Positions 42,172-50,240 of a stretch of 64,000 bases of DNA are shown piece by piece. The translations under genes were made by a program, and so were the position numbers. Each line of letters begins with the position of its first letter. The stretch's first letter is position 1. The notes under the pieces were generated by a model. The model did no database searches, was not told where the DNA came from, and was given only the letters and a program-made list of their open reading frames with translations. This DNA is from a virus, in the IMG/VR virus record IMGVR_UViG_3300020446_001892, positions 19,698 through 83,697 of that record; one strand, given 5' to 3'.

Positions 42172-42179
42172 GTATTTAG
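42172..42179 (-). promoter_or_regulatory. Late-type promoter box CTAAATAC abutting an ATG
   Basis: CTAAATAC with the ATG at 42168 only three bases beyond; it overlaps the end of the curlin-repeat gene. Confidence 0.45.
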
Positions 42180-43207
42180 TTTTGTGTTATTGTTATACCA
42201 CAACCGTTTGCATTGGTACATGTACCGGTTAGGTTGTATGTTTTGTTTGAATTGGCTGTTTGATCTAGGTCTAGGTTGTAACCTCCGCCTGCATTTGTTA
42301 GGTCAATGTTTGTGGTGTGATTTCCATAACGTTGAAAAATATCCACTGTATGTCCATCGTCTAATACTACGTCTGCAAACTGTGTATCAGTATTGCCACG
42401 TTGAAGTAAAGTAACATCATTGTTATCGCCGTTAATTTCTACAAATCCTTCATGTTCGCCACTACCACGTTGTGTATGATGAACAGTATTGCTATCACCT
42501 GTTATATAGTTTGCTATATGTAACCCACCTTTATTGTTATCATCTGTTTGATAACTTTCAAGAGTATTGTTGCTACCACTTACTATCCAGTATACGTCAT
42601 TATCGCCTGTTTCGTTAGCATCTACTGTTCCGTCTTCATGCTTGCCTTGCCAGGCCTTAACGGTATTATTGCTTCCATTCACTGTGACTGTGTTAATGTT
42701 GTTACTTTGTTCATGTATTTGTATATCAATACTATTTGTACTACCATCTAATACTTCTGTATACACTGTGTTAGTGTCACCTTCGTCTATAGTGACTGTA
42801 ATTGTATTATTTACATCACCGCCATTTCCTATTTCTGTATGAGTAACATTACTATCTCCGTCAATAGTTACAGACATATCATTATTGTTACCGTGATTAT
42901 CCATAGCACTAATATTAGAATTACCTTGCTGTGTCAAAGTCATTTGTTGATTACCGCCGTGTGTCCATAGCCCTGCACGATTGTTGTTACCTTGTTGTGT
43001 TAATGTAAAGGTTTTGTTATTGCCACCTAGATAAGCATCACCACTTGTAGTGTTAAGACTACGAACTTTGTTATCTTGGCCGTCTTGAGTTATAGTGGCA
43101 GTGAAATGATCACCTACCTGGTTTATATAAAGATCGTTAGCCCAACTAATTGTTGGACTGTTGAATATTAATACTATTAGTGCCTTCTGAACCCAACCTG
43201 TAGTCAT
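42176..43207 (-). CDS. Curlin-repeat amyloid-like secreted protein 2
   Basis: A 343-residue protein, start MTTGWVQKALIVLIFNSPTI (AAGGAG upstream), signal peptide ending at WAND. It has many curlin-type repeats: QVGDHFTATITQDGQDN, LTQQGNNNRAG, LTQQGNSN, HTQRGSGEHE, LLQRGNTD. The regular Q-x-G-x-x-N ladder is the mark of CsgA/CsgB subunits, which are exported through CsgG and polymerise into amyloid fibres. Longer than E. coli CsgA (~150 residues). The first repeat matches curlin protein 1. It follows the FecR gene with a 62-base overlap. Confidence 0.82.
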   Translation of the reverse strand: MTTGWVQKALIVLIFNSPTISWANDLYINQVGDHFTATITQDGQDNKVRSLNTTSGDAYLGGNNKTFTLTQQGNNNRAGLWTHGGNQQMTLTQQGNSNISAMDNHGNNNDMSVTIDGDSNVTHTEIGNGGDVNNTITVTIDEGDTNTVYTEVLDGSTNSIDIQIHEQSNNINTVTVNGSNNTVKAWQGKHEDGTVDANETGDNDVYWIVSGSNNTLESYQTDDNNKGGLHIANYITGDSNTVHHTQRGSGEHEGFVEINGDNNDVTLLQRGNTDTQFADVVLDDGHTVDIFQRYGNHTTNIDLTNAGGGYNLDLDQTANSNKTYNLTGTCTNANGCGITITQN

Positions 43208-44300
43208 AGATTTCAAAGTCTCCTTGTTTAACATCAATTGTATAATCATACTGTCTATTTAATCTCATACGGATAAAACCACCTTGTTCAAAATCTTCAC
43301 GTTGCCATACCCAATATGGTTCTATTATGTCTAGTCTTATTTGAGTTTTAGGATCAAATCCAACTTGTGGTACGTTACTCAACAGCCTTTCGTTTTGTAA
43401 AGCCAACTCGTCTTTAAACAATGCGGCAAGAGCTTCATTTAATTTGTCTAACATATCATGAAGCATATCAGCTAACATAAAAGCAGTTTCATCTAGTGCT
43501 GTGACCCATATACCTTCGATACTATCAGTTAGAGCATCACCTTCTAAAAAGTCAACTTCTAAAAAATCAATACCAAGGAAGTCTGCTAATTTTCTCTTCT
43601 TTAGTTGTTCTTCTTCGTTGTAATCTTCAATTGGTGAACGTTTACGAAGTATAAGTAAATTGTTTATCATATCTTCTGAAATCTTGAGGATAACTGGCGG
43701 CGTAGGTTTTCTCATGTTATGTGTAGTTTGCGTTGATTGGAATGCCTGATTCATCATCACTATACCAGCATCAGTTTCAACTGTTATTTCTCCTACAAAA
43801 CATGCACCTGCTACATCGCAACTTGGAAGTAATGTAATCATACTGCCACCAAATTCATCAACTACCATAATAAAGTCTGTTCCTCTTACTCCTATAGTAG
43901 CACTAGGTGTTCTAATTTTTACATTTTGTTTGTATCTTTTTGCTATTTGTCCAGATGCATATCTTACAGTGCCAAGACTCGCTTTTAATGATAGTGTACC
44001 TAGATCTCTACTAGGATCATACACAAATTCGTCTATTACTAATCTTGACTGTTCTGTAAGTTCTACTCTTGTTTGATCTATGAAATTAATTTTCATAGTG
44101 CCTTTTGCAGTTACAGCAGTGTCCATGCTTTCAACACCCACGCCTGCTTTACCCTCTATGATTACGGTAGATCCGCGTTCAATAACTCCAGAACCCTTAA
44201 CTTGTCCGATCTCTCCAACATTTGGATATGCAGGAGTAACCAATAAAGCAAATAAAACTAGTAAGCCTAACATCAACCATGTAAATTTGTTAGGCGCCAT
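43146..44300 (-). CDS. FecR-domain exported protein
   Basis: A 384-residue protein starting at ATG 44300 (an earlier GTG is possible). Signal/anchor WLMLGLLVLFALLVTPAYPN, then a FecR domain: VIEGKAGVGVESMD, MKINFIDQTRVELTEQSRLV, TLSLKASLGTVRYASG, VKIRTPSATIGVRGTDF. The helical C-terminal half has LADMLHDMLDKLNEALAALF and ends NSINIQQSNN, which resembles a curlin repeat. FecR-like proteins sense or organise envelope signals. Between two curlin genes it may nucleate or regulate fibre assembly (inference). Confidence 0.8.
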   Translation of the reverse strand: MAPNKFTWLMLGLLVLFALLVTPAYPNVGEIGQVKGSGVIERGSTVIIEGKAGVGVESMDTAVTAKGTMKINFIDQTRVELTEQSRLVIDEFVYDPSRDLGTLSLKASLGTVRYASGQIAKRYKQNVKIRTPSATIGVRGTDFIMVVDEFGGSMITLLPSCDVAGACFVGEITVETDAGIVMMNQAFQSTQTTHNMRKPTPPVILKISEDMINNLLILRKRSPIEDYNEEEQLKKRKLADFLGIDFLEVDFLEGDALTDSIEGIWVTALDETAFMLADMLHDMLDKLNEALAALFKDELALQNERLLSNVPQVGFDPKTQIRLDIIEPYWVWQREDFEQGGFIRMRLNRQYDYTIDVKQGDFEIYDYRLGSEGTNSINIQQSNN

Positions 44301-44301
44301 A

Positions 44302-45036
44302 CTAGTCACTTTGTGTTATATCTACGTCTTGATTATCACCATCGAAATCAGCGTTGACTGTGTTATCGTAAATGCCGCTTTGATCTACAGTGTATGAGCT
44401 CCCGCCTCCAGTTACATCTAATGTTACTGTATGGCCTGAACTATCACCATCACCGTCAATATCAATATCAACTACATTACCTGAACCACTTGAAGATAGA
44501 GTACCGCTTGTAGCTCCACCAGTTGCTAGACTTGCACTATTGTTCACAACTACAGTTAATGCAACACTTTCACCGTCAATGTCAGTTTTAATTACGTTGT
44601 CATCTCCTGTAACAGTAAACGAAACAGTCGCTCCGTCTGCATCTGCTGTATCACCAATGTTAAAGTCATATGTGTTATCGTCACCTGTTGTAGTAATATT
44701 TAAAGTAACGTTTTCACAGTTTGTACCACTAGTGCTATCGCAACTTAGATCGACTTCGTTTGAATCACCAGTGAATGCCCAAGTACCTGTATAAGAAGAA
44801 CCTTGGATATCAGCTACTATAGTGTTAAGATCACCTGTTTGTGTTATGGAGAATGTCATTGAATCTCCATCTAGATTTACATCAGTAGTACTAGTACCAA
44901 TTACGTTGTTTTGTCCATCTTGTGTTATGTCTAAATCAAGCGTGTCCCCCACTTGTTCAATATAGATATCGTTTGCTAAGGCAGGAGTTACGGCGATTAA
45001 ACAAAACAATATCAACCCTCTAATTGTTTTTATCAT
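44302..45036 (-). CDS. Curlin-repeat amyloid-like secreted protein 1
   Basis: A 244-residue protein with signal peptide (MIKTIRGLILFCLIAVTPAL then AND). Mature repeats include QVGDTLDLDITQDGQNN, ITQTGDLNTI, TTGDDNTYDF, VTGDDNVIKTD and a final VDITQSD, with regular Thr/Asn/Asp/Gly beta-strand periodicity. One Cys pair (LSCDSTSGTNCENV) may cross-link. It starts within the end of csgG and is followed one base later by the FecR gene. Expected to be exported by CsgG and to form extracellular amyloid-like fibres. Confidence 0.82.
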   Translation of the reverse strand: MIKTIRGLILFCLIAVTPALANDIYIEQVGDTLDLDITQDGQNNVIGTSTTDVNLDGDSMTFSITQTGDLNTIVADIQGSSYTGTWAFTGDSNEVDLSCDSTSGTNCENVTLNITTTGDDNTYDFNIGDTADADGATVSFTVTGDDNVIKTDIDGESVALTVVVNNSASLATGGATSGTLSSSGSGNVVDIDIDGDGDSSGHTVTLDVTGGGSSYTVDQSGIYDNTVNADFDGDNQDVDITQSD

Positions 45037-45979
45037 TGTTTCCTTTCTGGCTTTGTTCCTCTATTGGCCAACATAAATCCGACTTATCACAATACAACCT
45101 AGCATTTGGCCATTTATCTAAAGCGTCAGCTAAAGGCAACGGCCTTGATCGTGGTAAAGCACCTTTATATGTTTTGTCTTTGAATTTCCAAAGCCCTTTC
45201 GTTTCACCTTCATATACCAGTTGGACTACACCTGCTTCAATAGCCGCCCTCACAGCGTAATTTACTGGTTCGTTAACGGAATACCCCGTCTCCGATTCTA
45301 TCAATTTAGTTCCCATATCAAGGAACTTAAATATGTCCGCTCCGGACCTTGAGCTTGCGATTGTTTTCTCTGTCGCTATGCTCAGTAGCACTTTTCCACT
45401 GCTTACACTTACAACTCGCATAACAACAGTGACGGTATCTACTCTATACTCAGTCTGTGCACCTAGTCCTAGATACCTAGCGCCTACACCGCCTACAGCA
45501 ACATTAGAGTCATAACCTATAATGCCACCTTCAAGTATAAGCCCTGCAAACACCATCGGCTTAAGTGCTCTAGGACCATTAGGTAAATTCTTTTCATAAA
45601 CTTCTCGTGTATTCCGGATCAGCTGTCTCTCTTTGATCAGATTGTCCATTCCTACACGTTCTACTACTTCAAACCAAGTTTCATTGCCTACTTCTGATAA
45701 AGCCTTAATAACCCATACTTCAGATCCTTGCGTAACTGCACTAGATAGGTTTGCAATGTTATCAGCTGGTTTACGTTGTCCGGTTTTATCCATAAAACTA
45801 TAAACAGCTATAGTCATTTTTTTACCATCTAGTTCGGGTACCTGCATCATTCGCTCTGCTAAAGGTGCTGGCTGTATTCTAGGAGGCCCTGCCTCGTTGA
45901 ATGTGTCCAAGCTCTTTTGCATTGTACCACTGCAACCTGTAAGTATCAATGTGCCTAGTAAAATTAAGATTCGAATCAA
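45020..45979 (-). CDS. csgG: Curli secretion channel CsgG
   Basis: A 319-residue lipoprotein (MIRILILLGTLILTGCSG; lipobox LTGC) starting at a TTG that overlaps the csgF stop and has GGGGAG eight bases upstream. CsgG signatures include MTIAVYSFMDKTGQRKP, ALSEVGNETWFEVVERVGMD, NLIKERQLIRNTREVY, AGLILEGGIIGYDSN and GGVGARYLGLGAQTEYRVDT (transmembrane hairpins), then VSVSSGKVLLSIATEKTI. CsgG forms the nonameric outer-membrane pore for curlin export (type VIII secretion). Confidence 0.93.
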   Translation of the reverse strand: MIRILILLGTLILTGCSGTMQKSLDTFNEAGPPRIQPAPLAERMMQVPELDGKKMTIAVYSFMDKTGQRKPADNIANLSSAVTQGSEVWVIKALSEVGNETWFEVVERVGMDNLIKERQLIRNTREVYEKNLPNGPRALKPMVFAGLILEGGIIGYDSNVAVGGVGARYLGLGAQTEYRVDTVTVVMRVVSVSSGKVLLSIATEKTIASSRSGADIFKFLDMGTKLIESETGYSVNEPVNYAVRAAIEAGVVQLVYEGETKGLWKFKDKTYKGALPRSRPLPLADALDKWPNARLYCDKSDLCWPIEEQSQKGNNDKNN

Positions 45980-46452
45980 AAGTTAAACTCCCCTGCACCA
46001 GGTATTGTAATTGTAGTTGTGCTTCCATCTTCTTCAATAACAGTAAGAGTAATTTCTCCTGTTGTTGCGTCTTTAGCCCAAGTTATTTGTGAGCCTTCGA
46101 TTTCTGCGGTGCCACTTGTTGCACAAGTTGTTGTCGTTGCGTCACAGTCAGCAAACATACTATCTACCATTTGCTTACTAAGAGTAGCGTATATTCTACT
46201 TTCTACGTTCTTAATAAACTTGTTCAGGGTTGTGTTTTCTAATTCTCTTTCTAGCTCCCTCTGTACTCTTGCCTGTTCATCTTTCATATCTTGCTTTCTA
46301 TTATGTTGTAGTTGTTCAACACTTAATACGTGTGATGAATAACCATTGCCATGATGGAAAGCAGGCGATTTAAAGCCCCAAGTCAGTTCACTAGCGAAAG
46401 CAGTATTGGATACCGCCCATACGATTAATGTAGATAGTACTTTGAATTTCAT
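45976..46452 (-). CDS. csgF: Curli assembly factor CsgF
   Basis: A 158-residue protein, start MKFKVLSTLIVWAVSNTAFA (signal peptide; AGGAG upstream). The mature N-terminus SELTWGFKSPAFHHGNGYSS matches the CsgF region that inserts into the CsgG pore, followed by VLSVEQLQHNRKQD and a long charged helix. The C-terminal beta part ends TTTITIPGAGEFNF. CsgF narrows the CsgG pore and couples export to fibre nucleation. It is first in the curli operon, behind two late-type boxes. Confidence 0.85.
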   Translation of the reverse strand: MKFKVLSTLIVWAVSNTAFASELTWGFKSPAFHHGNGYSSHVLSVEQLQHNRKQDMKDEQARVQRELERELENTTLNKFIKNVESRIYATLSKQMVDSMFADCDATTTTCATSGTAEIEGSQITWAKDATTGEITLTVIEEDGSTTTITIPGAGEFNF

Positions 46453-46470
46453 TAGACACTCCTGCATTTG

Positions 46471-46478
46471 TATTTATC
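46471..46478 (-). promoter_or_regulatory. Late-type promoter box GATAAATAC for the curli operon
   Basis: GATAAATACAAATGCAGGAG: box, then the ribosome-binding site of csgF. Confidence 0.55.
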
Positions 46479-46512
46479 GTGATCGCTTTTTCCCCTCTCT
46501 TTGGACTCCTAG

Positions 46513-46519
46513 TATTTAT
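46513..46519 (-). promoter_or_regulatory. Second late-type promoter box CATAAATAC for the curli operon
   Basis: CATAAATACTAGGAG, about 40 bp upstream of the first box and next to the palindrome at 46525-46542. Confidence 0.5.
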
Positions 46520-46524
46520 GCAAA

Positions 46525-46542
46525 GTGTAAAAATTTTTACAC
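46525..46542. promoter_or_regulatory. Perfect 18-bp palindrome between csgF and the Fis-type gene
   Basis: GTGTAAAAATTTTTACAC, fully self-complementary, in the divergent intergenic region between the curli operon and the Fis-type regulator, 6 bp from one late box and 15 bp from the other. A candidate operator for both directions. Confidence 0.55.
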
Positions 46543-46556
46543 CTACGCACTTCAAA

Positions 46557-46564
46557 CTAAATAT
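46557..46564 (+). promoter_or_regulatory. Late-type promoter box CTAAATAT abutting an ATG
   Basis: CTAAATATTATT with the ATG at 46569 four bases beyond the box; no ribosome-binding site. Confidence 0.45.
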
Positions 46565-46568
46565 TATT

Positions 46569-46808
46569 ATGATTGATCCTAAAACAGAACAAGACATGTT
46601 GTGGGAAGCATTAAGTATTTTTGATAATTACCAAACAAGTCCTACAACATTGCCAAATGAAATTGAAACTATAGAGATAGATAGAATTAAGTCAGCACTG
46701 TCTGCTTTTGAAGGCAACAAAACAAGAGCGGCAAAGTCTCTCGGAATAGGTAGAACGAATTTAATTGCTAAGATTAAAAAGTATGACTTAAGGCATTTTG
46801 AAAGCTAG
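46569..46808 (+). CDS. Fis-family helix-turn-helix regulator
   Basis: A 79-residue protein. The C-terminal half IKSALSAFEGNKTRAAKSLG and IGRTNLIAKIKKYDL is the Fis/NtrC-type DNA-binding domain, as found at the end of sigma54 activators and in Fis itself. The acidic N-terminus (DPKTEQDMLWEALSIFD) may dimerise. It is divergent from the curli operon with a palindrome between, so control of that operon is the natural hypothesis. Confidence 0.82.
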   Translation: MIDPKTEQDMLWEALSIFDNYQTSPTTLPNEIETIEIDRIKSALSAFEGNKTRAAKSLGIGRTNLIAKIKKYDLRHFES

Positions 46809-48167
46809 TTTTCCAAATATCTTTGTACTAGCATAATTTTTTCCACCGTTGACTAAAACAACACCGTCAAACTTTGGAGGATAAACACTTCTAAATTCTG
46901 TCACCAATACATCATCAGCAGATCTGGCAATCTGTGTATAAACTTGAACAATACTTGCTTGTTTCATAAATGCCATTAACCCTTGACCAAAACTTGGCAT
47001 TGAATTTAATTCTTTTGCAACAAGTTTTGCAACATTGGTAGTCATATGAAAATATATATTGTAATTTTGATGTTGTAGTTTTGCACCAAATGATTGGTAT
47101 ACTTTCAAAAGTTCTTGGTTATTTGATTGTTGAATATCTTCTAATGTCATCGGCGTTTTTGCCATACTACGTATAAAAGCAGTTGTCTCAGGTTTAAGTA
47201 TTTTAATTTCTTCTGCAACTGATAACGGTCCTTCTAGAGCAGATAGATCATCTATCATTTTAACAATTTTTACAACTTGCTCGTGACTCTTAAGTAACCC
47301 TGGAGAGACTTCTTCGGCTTTTATAATTGCATCTTGTACATTTTTCATGCTTGCGTCTGCACCAGTCTTACCTTTCGAACTGATACCAATTTCTAGTCCA
47401 TCGTCTCTAAGGAATACACTGTCTATCAAATTATGGTTTTTTCCAGCAGGCCAATATAAATCAAGGTCACTCCATTCTTGATTAGGAATCAAATCTTGTT
47501 TCGCGGCTACAATCCCTTGTCCCATATTGACACCTGCCATAATACCAATTGGTTGTAAAATTTCTCCTGCGTAATCTCTAATTGCAGGAGCTATTTCTGT
47601 TTGATTAGGAAAAGTTGCTGGTAGTTTGCCTTGTGCCATTTCTTCAAAACCAGATAATACTTCTGGTTTATCTGCAAGACTAGTTCTAAGTGCCGCCATT
47701 AATGAATCTAATCCCTTATAGCGTTTTTCTTCTATACCTAAAACATCTTGTGGCGTCAATCCTGCTTGCATTTTTGCACCAGCACCTGTTTGAAGTTTAT
47801 AACCTGCGAAATGTTTTGTTATATTCCAATTTGCAGGTAGTCCAACCTGTTTCATTTGGGCAAAATATCTGCCAAATACATGCGTAGCATTTTCTTCGCC
47901 TGGCTCTTTTAGATAAGCAATACCAAATGCTAGTAATCCAGCTGTAGGTTGGTTAGTCCATTCTATAGGAATATCAAGACTGCTTTCAAGTTGTTTTACT
48001 GCGGCATCCCTGTCACTTGCATCTTTAAATTGAGGTGCATCGCTAGGATATGCAATAATTTTTACAAATTCTAATTCGTGATCTGTTTCTGGATGATGAA
48101 ACATTTGTCCTGCTTGTCTGTTAAACAAACCTGATGCTTCAACCATTTTAAAATCTTTGAAACGCAT
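46788..48167 (-). CDS. Conserved phage hypothetical protein (459 residues)
   Basis: No function is recognised. Notable are DLDLYWPAGKNHNLIDSVFL and GLEIGISSKGKTGADAS, where the acidic-then-ExSSK pattern is reminiscent of PD-(D/E)xK nucleases (speculative), and a helical C-terminal half (NIYFHMTTNVAKLVAKELNS). Related proteins occur in other marine T4-like phages. It converges with the Fis-type gene with a 21-base overlap and has its own late-type box. Confidence 0.6.
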   Translation of the reverse strand: MRFKDFKMVEASGLFNRQAGQMFHHPETDHELEFVKIIAYPSDAPQFKDASDRDAAVKQLESSLDIPIEWTNQPTAGLLAFGIAYLKEPGEENATHVFGRYFAQMKQVGLPANWNITKHFAGYKLQTGAGAKMQAGLTPQDVLGIEEKRYKGLDSLMAALRTSLADKPEVLSGFEEMAQGKLPATFPNQTEIAPAIRDYAGEILQPIGIMAGVNMGQGIVAAKQDLIPNQEWSDLDLYWPAGKNHNLIDSVFLRDDGLEIGISSKGKTGADASMKNVQDAIIKAEEVSPGLLKSHEQVVKIVKMIDDLSALEGPLSVAEEIKILKPETTAFIRSMAKTPMTLEDIQQSNNQELLKVYQSFGAKLQHQNYNIYFHMTTNVAKLVAKELNSMPSFGQGLMAFMKQASIVQVYTQIARSADDVLVTEFRSVYPPKFDGVVLVNGGKNYASTKIFGKLAFKMP

Positions 48168-48186
48168 GATAACTTCCTATTTTATG

Positions 48187-48193
48187 TATTTAT
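48187..48193 (-). promoter_or_regulatory. Late-type promoter box CATAAATAC
   Basis: CATAAATACATAAAATAGG upstream of the ATG at 48167. Confidence 0.5.
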
Positions 48194-48882
48194 GCAAGTT
48201 TAGGAAACAACATATCTGTGCAGAAACGATCTACATCTTCTTCTGGTAGGCCTAGACTTTTCATTACATTGGCCGTATGTGGATTTTGTTGCTGGTTTTC
48301 ACAGTAATAGTTTTGACAGGCCGCTACAAGATCAGGAGCACCTTCGCCTTTTGTTTCGCCTACCTCTTCAAAATAAGCATGTAAATTGCTTAATGCTATT
48401 TGAATTATTTCTGTCGCTTCTTCATCTGTTTTTACATTACCAGCGGCAAGCATTTTACCTGTGAAAATATTTCTAGCCCATTCTGGTAGTTCACGTTGCT
48501 TCTCAGGCACAAAGTGTTCTACACTTTCAAAGTAACCTTGTATCATAGGATGATCTGGGTCAGCACTAGGTGAAAAATCATGGAAAGCTCCAGTCATTTT
48601 ATTCTTACCTGCTATTACATCAAAGCCGTATATAGGTGCTGGATTGTCTAGTGTCGGAAAAATGCATACATGCATCATCCAAAGACCTTTTGTTGTTCTT
48701 GCATCAACTACGTCGATATGGGCACGGCGTACATAATCATTAGCCCAAACACGATTAATCCAACCATTGTCTGGACGATTGAAATAGTCCAACCCATCTT
48801 CTTGTATTTCTGTCGCTTGTTCATCAAAAATTTTAATTATATCATCTTTGCAATCAATCAACTTGTTCCAAATAATGCTCAA
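48190..48882 (-). CDS. pcyX: Ferredoxin-dependent bilin reductase (PcyX/PcyA-like)
   Basis: A 230-residue protein of the FDBR family, with a TTG start supported by GGAG seven bases upstream. Family core: NDYVRRAHIDVVDARTTK, GLWMMHVCIFPTLDNPAPIY, GFDVIAGKNKMTGAFHDFSP. The PcyA-type catalytic His (His71) and Asp (Asp88) are both present. FDBRs reduce biliverdin, made by heme oxygenase, using reduced ferredoxin. The gene overlaps the heme oxygenase gene, so the pair forms a bilin pathway. From memory, PcyX-type enzymes were described from marine viral contigs and make phycoerythrobilin; product here not proven. Confidence 0.85.
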   Translation of the reverse strand: MSIIWNKLIDCKDDIIKIFDEQATEIQEDGLDYFNRPDNGWINRVWANDYVRRAHIDVVDARTTKGLWMMHVCIFPTLDNPAPIYGFDVIAGKNKMTGAFHDFSPSADPDHPMIQGYFESVEHFVPEKQRELPEWARNIFTGKMLAAGNVKTDEEATEIIQIALSNLHAYFEEVGETKGEGAPDLVAACQNYYCENQQQNPHTANVMKSLGLPEEDVDRFCTDMLFPKLA

Positions 48883-49420
48883 TATTTAACTCCATTAATT
48901 CTTTAAATAAATTCGTAGATGCAGTAAAACAATATTTGGCTTCTTCTGCCATTGCATCATTTGTTTTTGCACGGATTGCTTCTTTTAATTTTTTCTTGTC
49001 TGCATCAAATTGATACATTCTACCTTCACCAGGTACTTTACGTGCAATCATTTGTCCGCCACTTAAATCGCCCATATGTAAGGTATAGATATGTGCCATT
49101 ATTGCATCCTTATCAGCAATAATTTCTTTCATATGTTTAATGTAATGTTGTGTGCTGTTTGTAACTATAGGTGGACTATCTGATTTCCACAATTCTAAAA
49201 AATCTTGTTCTATTTTTAGTTTTCTTCTTATATCAGGTAAATCATCAAGTAACCCTAGTGCTCCTGCAATAGCTTCAAGTAAATCGTATTTCTTGTGTTG
49301 ATTCCAAAGATAGGTTGCATATAATTCTGGATTAATTTTGCCACTTAACATTACTTTGACAAATGATTGTCTTTCTGCATCTTTATGATGCTCCCAGGTT
49401 AAATCTTTTAAATTACTCAT
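48854..49420 (-). CDS. ho1: Heme oxygenase
   Basis: A 188-residue protein. Proximal His12 in TWEHHKDAERQSF and the distal-helix motif MGDLSGGQMIARK (Gly117-Gly122) are intact. It opens heme to biliverdin with release of iron and CO, supplying the bilin reductase whose start overlaps its end. It is coupled to clpS by ATGA. At 188 residues it is shorter than the ~230 of cyanobacterial HO1. The phage use could be pigment formation, iron release or CO signalling. Confidence 0.9.
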   Translation of the reverse strand: MSNLKDLTWEHHKDAERQSFVKVMLSGKINPELYATYLWNQHKKYDLLEAIAGALGLLDDLPDIRRKLKIEQDFLELWKSDSPPIVTNSTQHYIKHMKEIIADKDAIMAHIYTLHMGDLSGGQMIARKVPGEGRMYQFDADKKKLKEAIRAKTNDAMAEEAKYCFTASTNLFKELMELNIEHYLEQVD

Positions 49421-49731
49421 TCTTGCTCCAAACGTAGTTGTAATGGAAAGCCGTTGTCTCTAGAAAGTGTAGTAGCTTCTAGAGCCTTTTGTTCGGCGAT
49501 TTCATATGTATATATTCCAACTACGGCAGAACCTTCCTCATGAATGGTTAACATTATTTTTTTAGCAGTTTCTTCTGTATGTTTAAAAATTAATGTAAGA
49601 ATAGAAATAACAAACTCCATAGGAGTTGTATCATCATTTAACATAATGACTTTATAATTTTTTGGAATTTCTAGCTTTTGAGATATTTTTTCATCAATTT
49701 TTACGTCTTCGACAAATTCAGTACTCATCAT
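49417..49731 (-). CDS. clpS: ClpS adaptor (N-end rule)
   Basis: A 104-residue protein. The substrate-binding core NYKVIMLNDDTTPMEFVISI and TLIFKHTEETAKKIMLTIHE, then GSAVVGIYTYEIAEQKALEA, match ClpS. It hands proteins with bulky N-terminal residues to ClpAP. With a phage-encoded ClpP in the same genome, substrate choice of the protease can be shifted. It is transcribed behind hsp20 with a strong hairpin in the gap. Confidence 0.92.
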   Translation of the reverse strand: MMSTEFVEDVKIDEKISQKLEIPKNYKVIMLNDDTTPMEFVISILTLIFKHTEETAKKIMLTIHEEGSAVVGIYTYEIAEQKALEATTLSRDNGFPLQLRLEQE

Positions 49732-49745
49732 AATTACTCCTTAGG

Positions 49746-49771
49746 TTTGGGGGAGATATTTCACTCCCCCT
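49746..49771 (-). other. Strong hairpin between hsp20 and clpS
   Basis: GGGGGAG, 8 nt, CTCCCCC (7 GC-rich bp). No U-run follows on the minus strand, so it looks like an mRNA stabiliser, processing site or partial terminator rather than a full terminator. Confidence 0.55.
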
Positions 49772-49778
49772 AGACTGT

Positions 49779-50240
49779 TTACTTTTCTGATACAGTTCCT
49801 TCAATAGTTGAGCCTACGTTGATCTCAATCTTCTTAGGCTGTAACTCTTCTGGTACTTCACGTTTTAGATGTATGTTTAACATACCATTCTTTAGTTCAG
49901 CATTGTGAACGTCTACGTGTTCAGCAAGAGTAAATTCTCTACGGAAGCTTCGACCACCGATGCCTCTGTGTAGGTAATTTACATCATCGTCTCCCTTAGG
50001 AGCGGTACCTTCAATTTTAAGTGTATTCTTATCTTTCTCAATTGAAAGATTTTCCATACCAAAGCCAGCAACAGCTAACGAGATCATATACTCGTTTTCG
50101 TTGATTTGTGCAATGTTGTATGGTGGATACCCTTGACTCTTAGAATTTTCAAACAATCTGTCCATTTCGCTGAACATATTGTCAAATCCTACAAAGTGTC
50201 TATGTATTGAGGGTAAGTCTAGAGTTGTTAGTCTTGTCAT
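49779..50240 (-). CDS. hsp20: Small heat-shock protein (Hsp20/IbpA family)
   Basis: A 153-residue alpha-crystallin protein: an N-terminal aromatic segment with FDNMFSEMDRLFENSK, a beta-sandwich core (YNIAQINENEYMISLAVAGF, GGRSFRREFTLAEHV, LKNGMLNIHLKREVPE) and a final KKIEINVG. It binds unfolding proteins without ATP and is common in marine T4-like phages. Its 5' leader has two hairpins behind a late-type box. Confidence 0.93.
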   Translation of the reverse strand: MTRLTTLDLPSIHRHFVGFDNMFSEMDRLFENSKSQGYPPYNIAQINENEYMISLAVAGFGMENLSIEKDKNTLKIEGTAPKGDDDVNYLHRGIGGRSFRREFTLAEHVDVHNAELKNGMLNIHLKREVPEELQPKKIEINVGSTIEGTVSEK

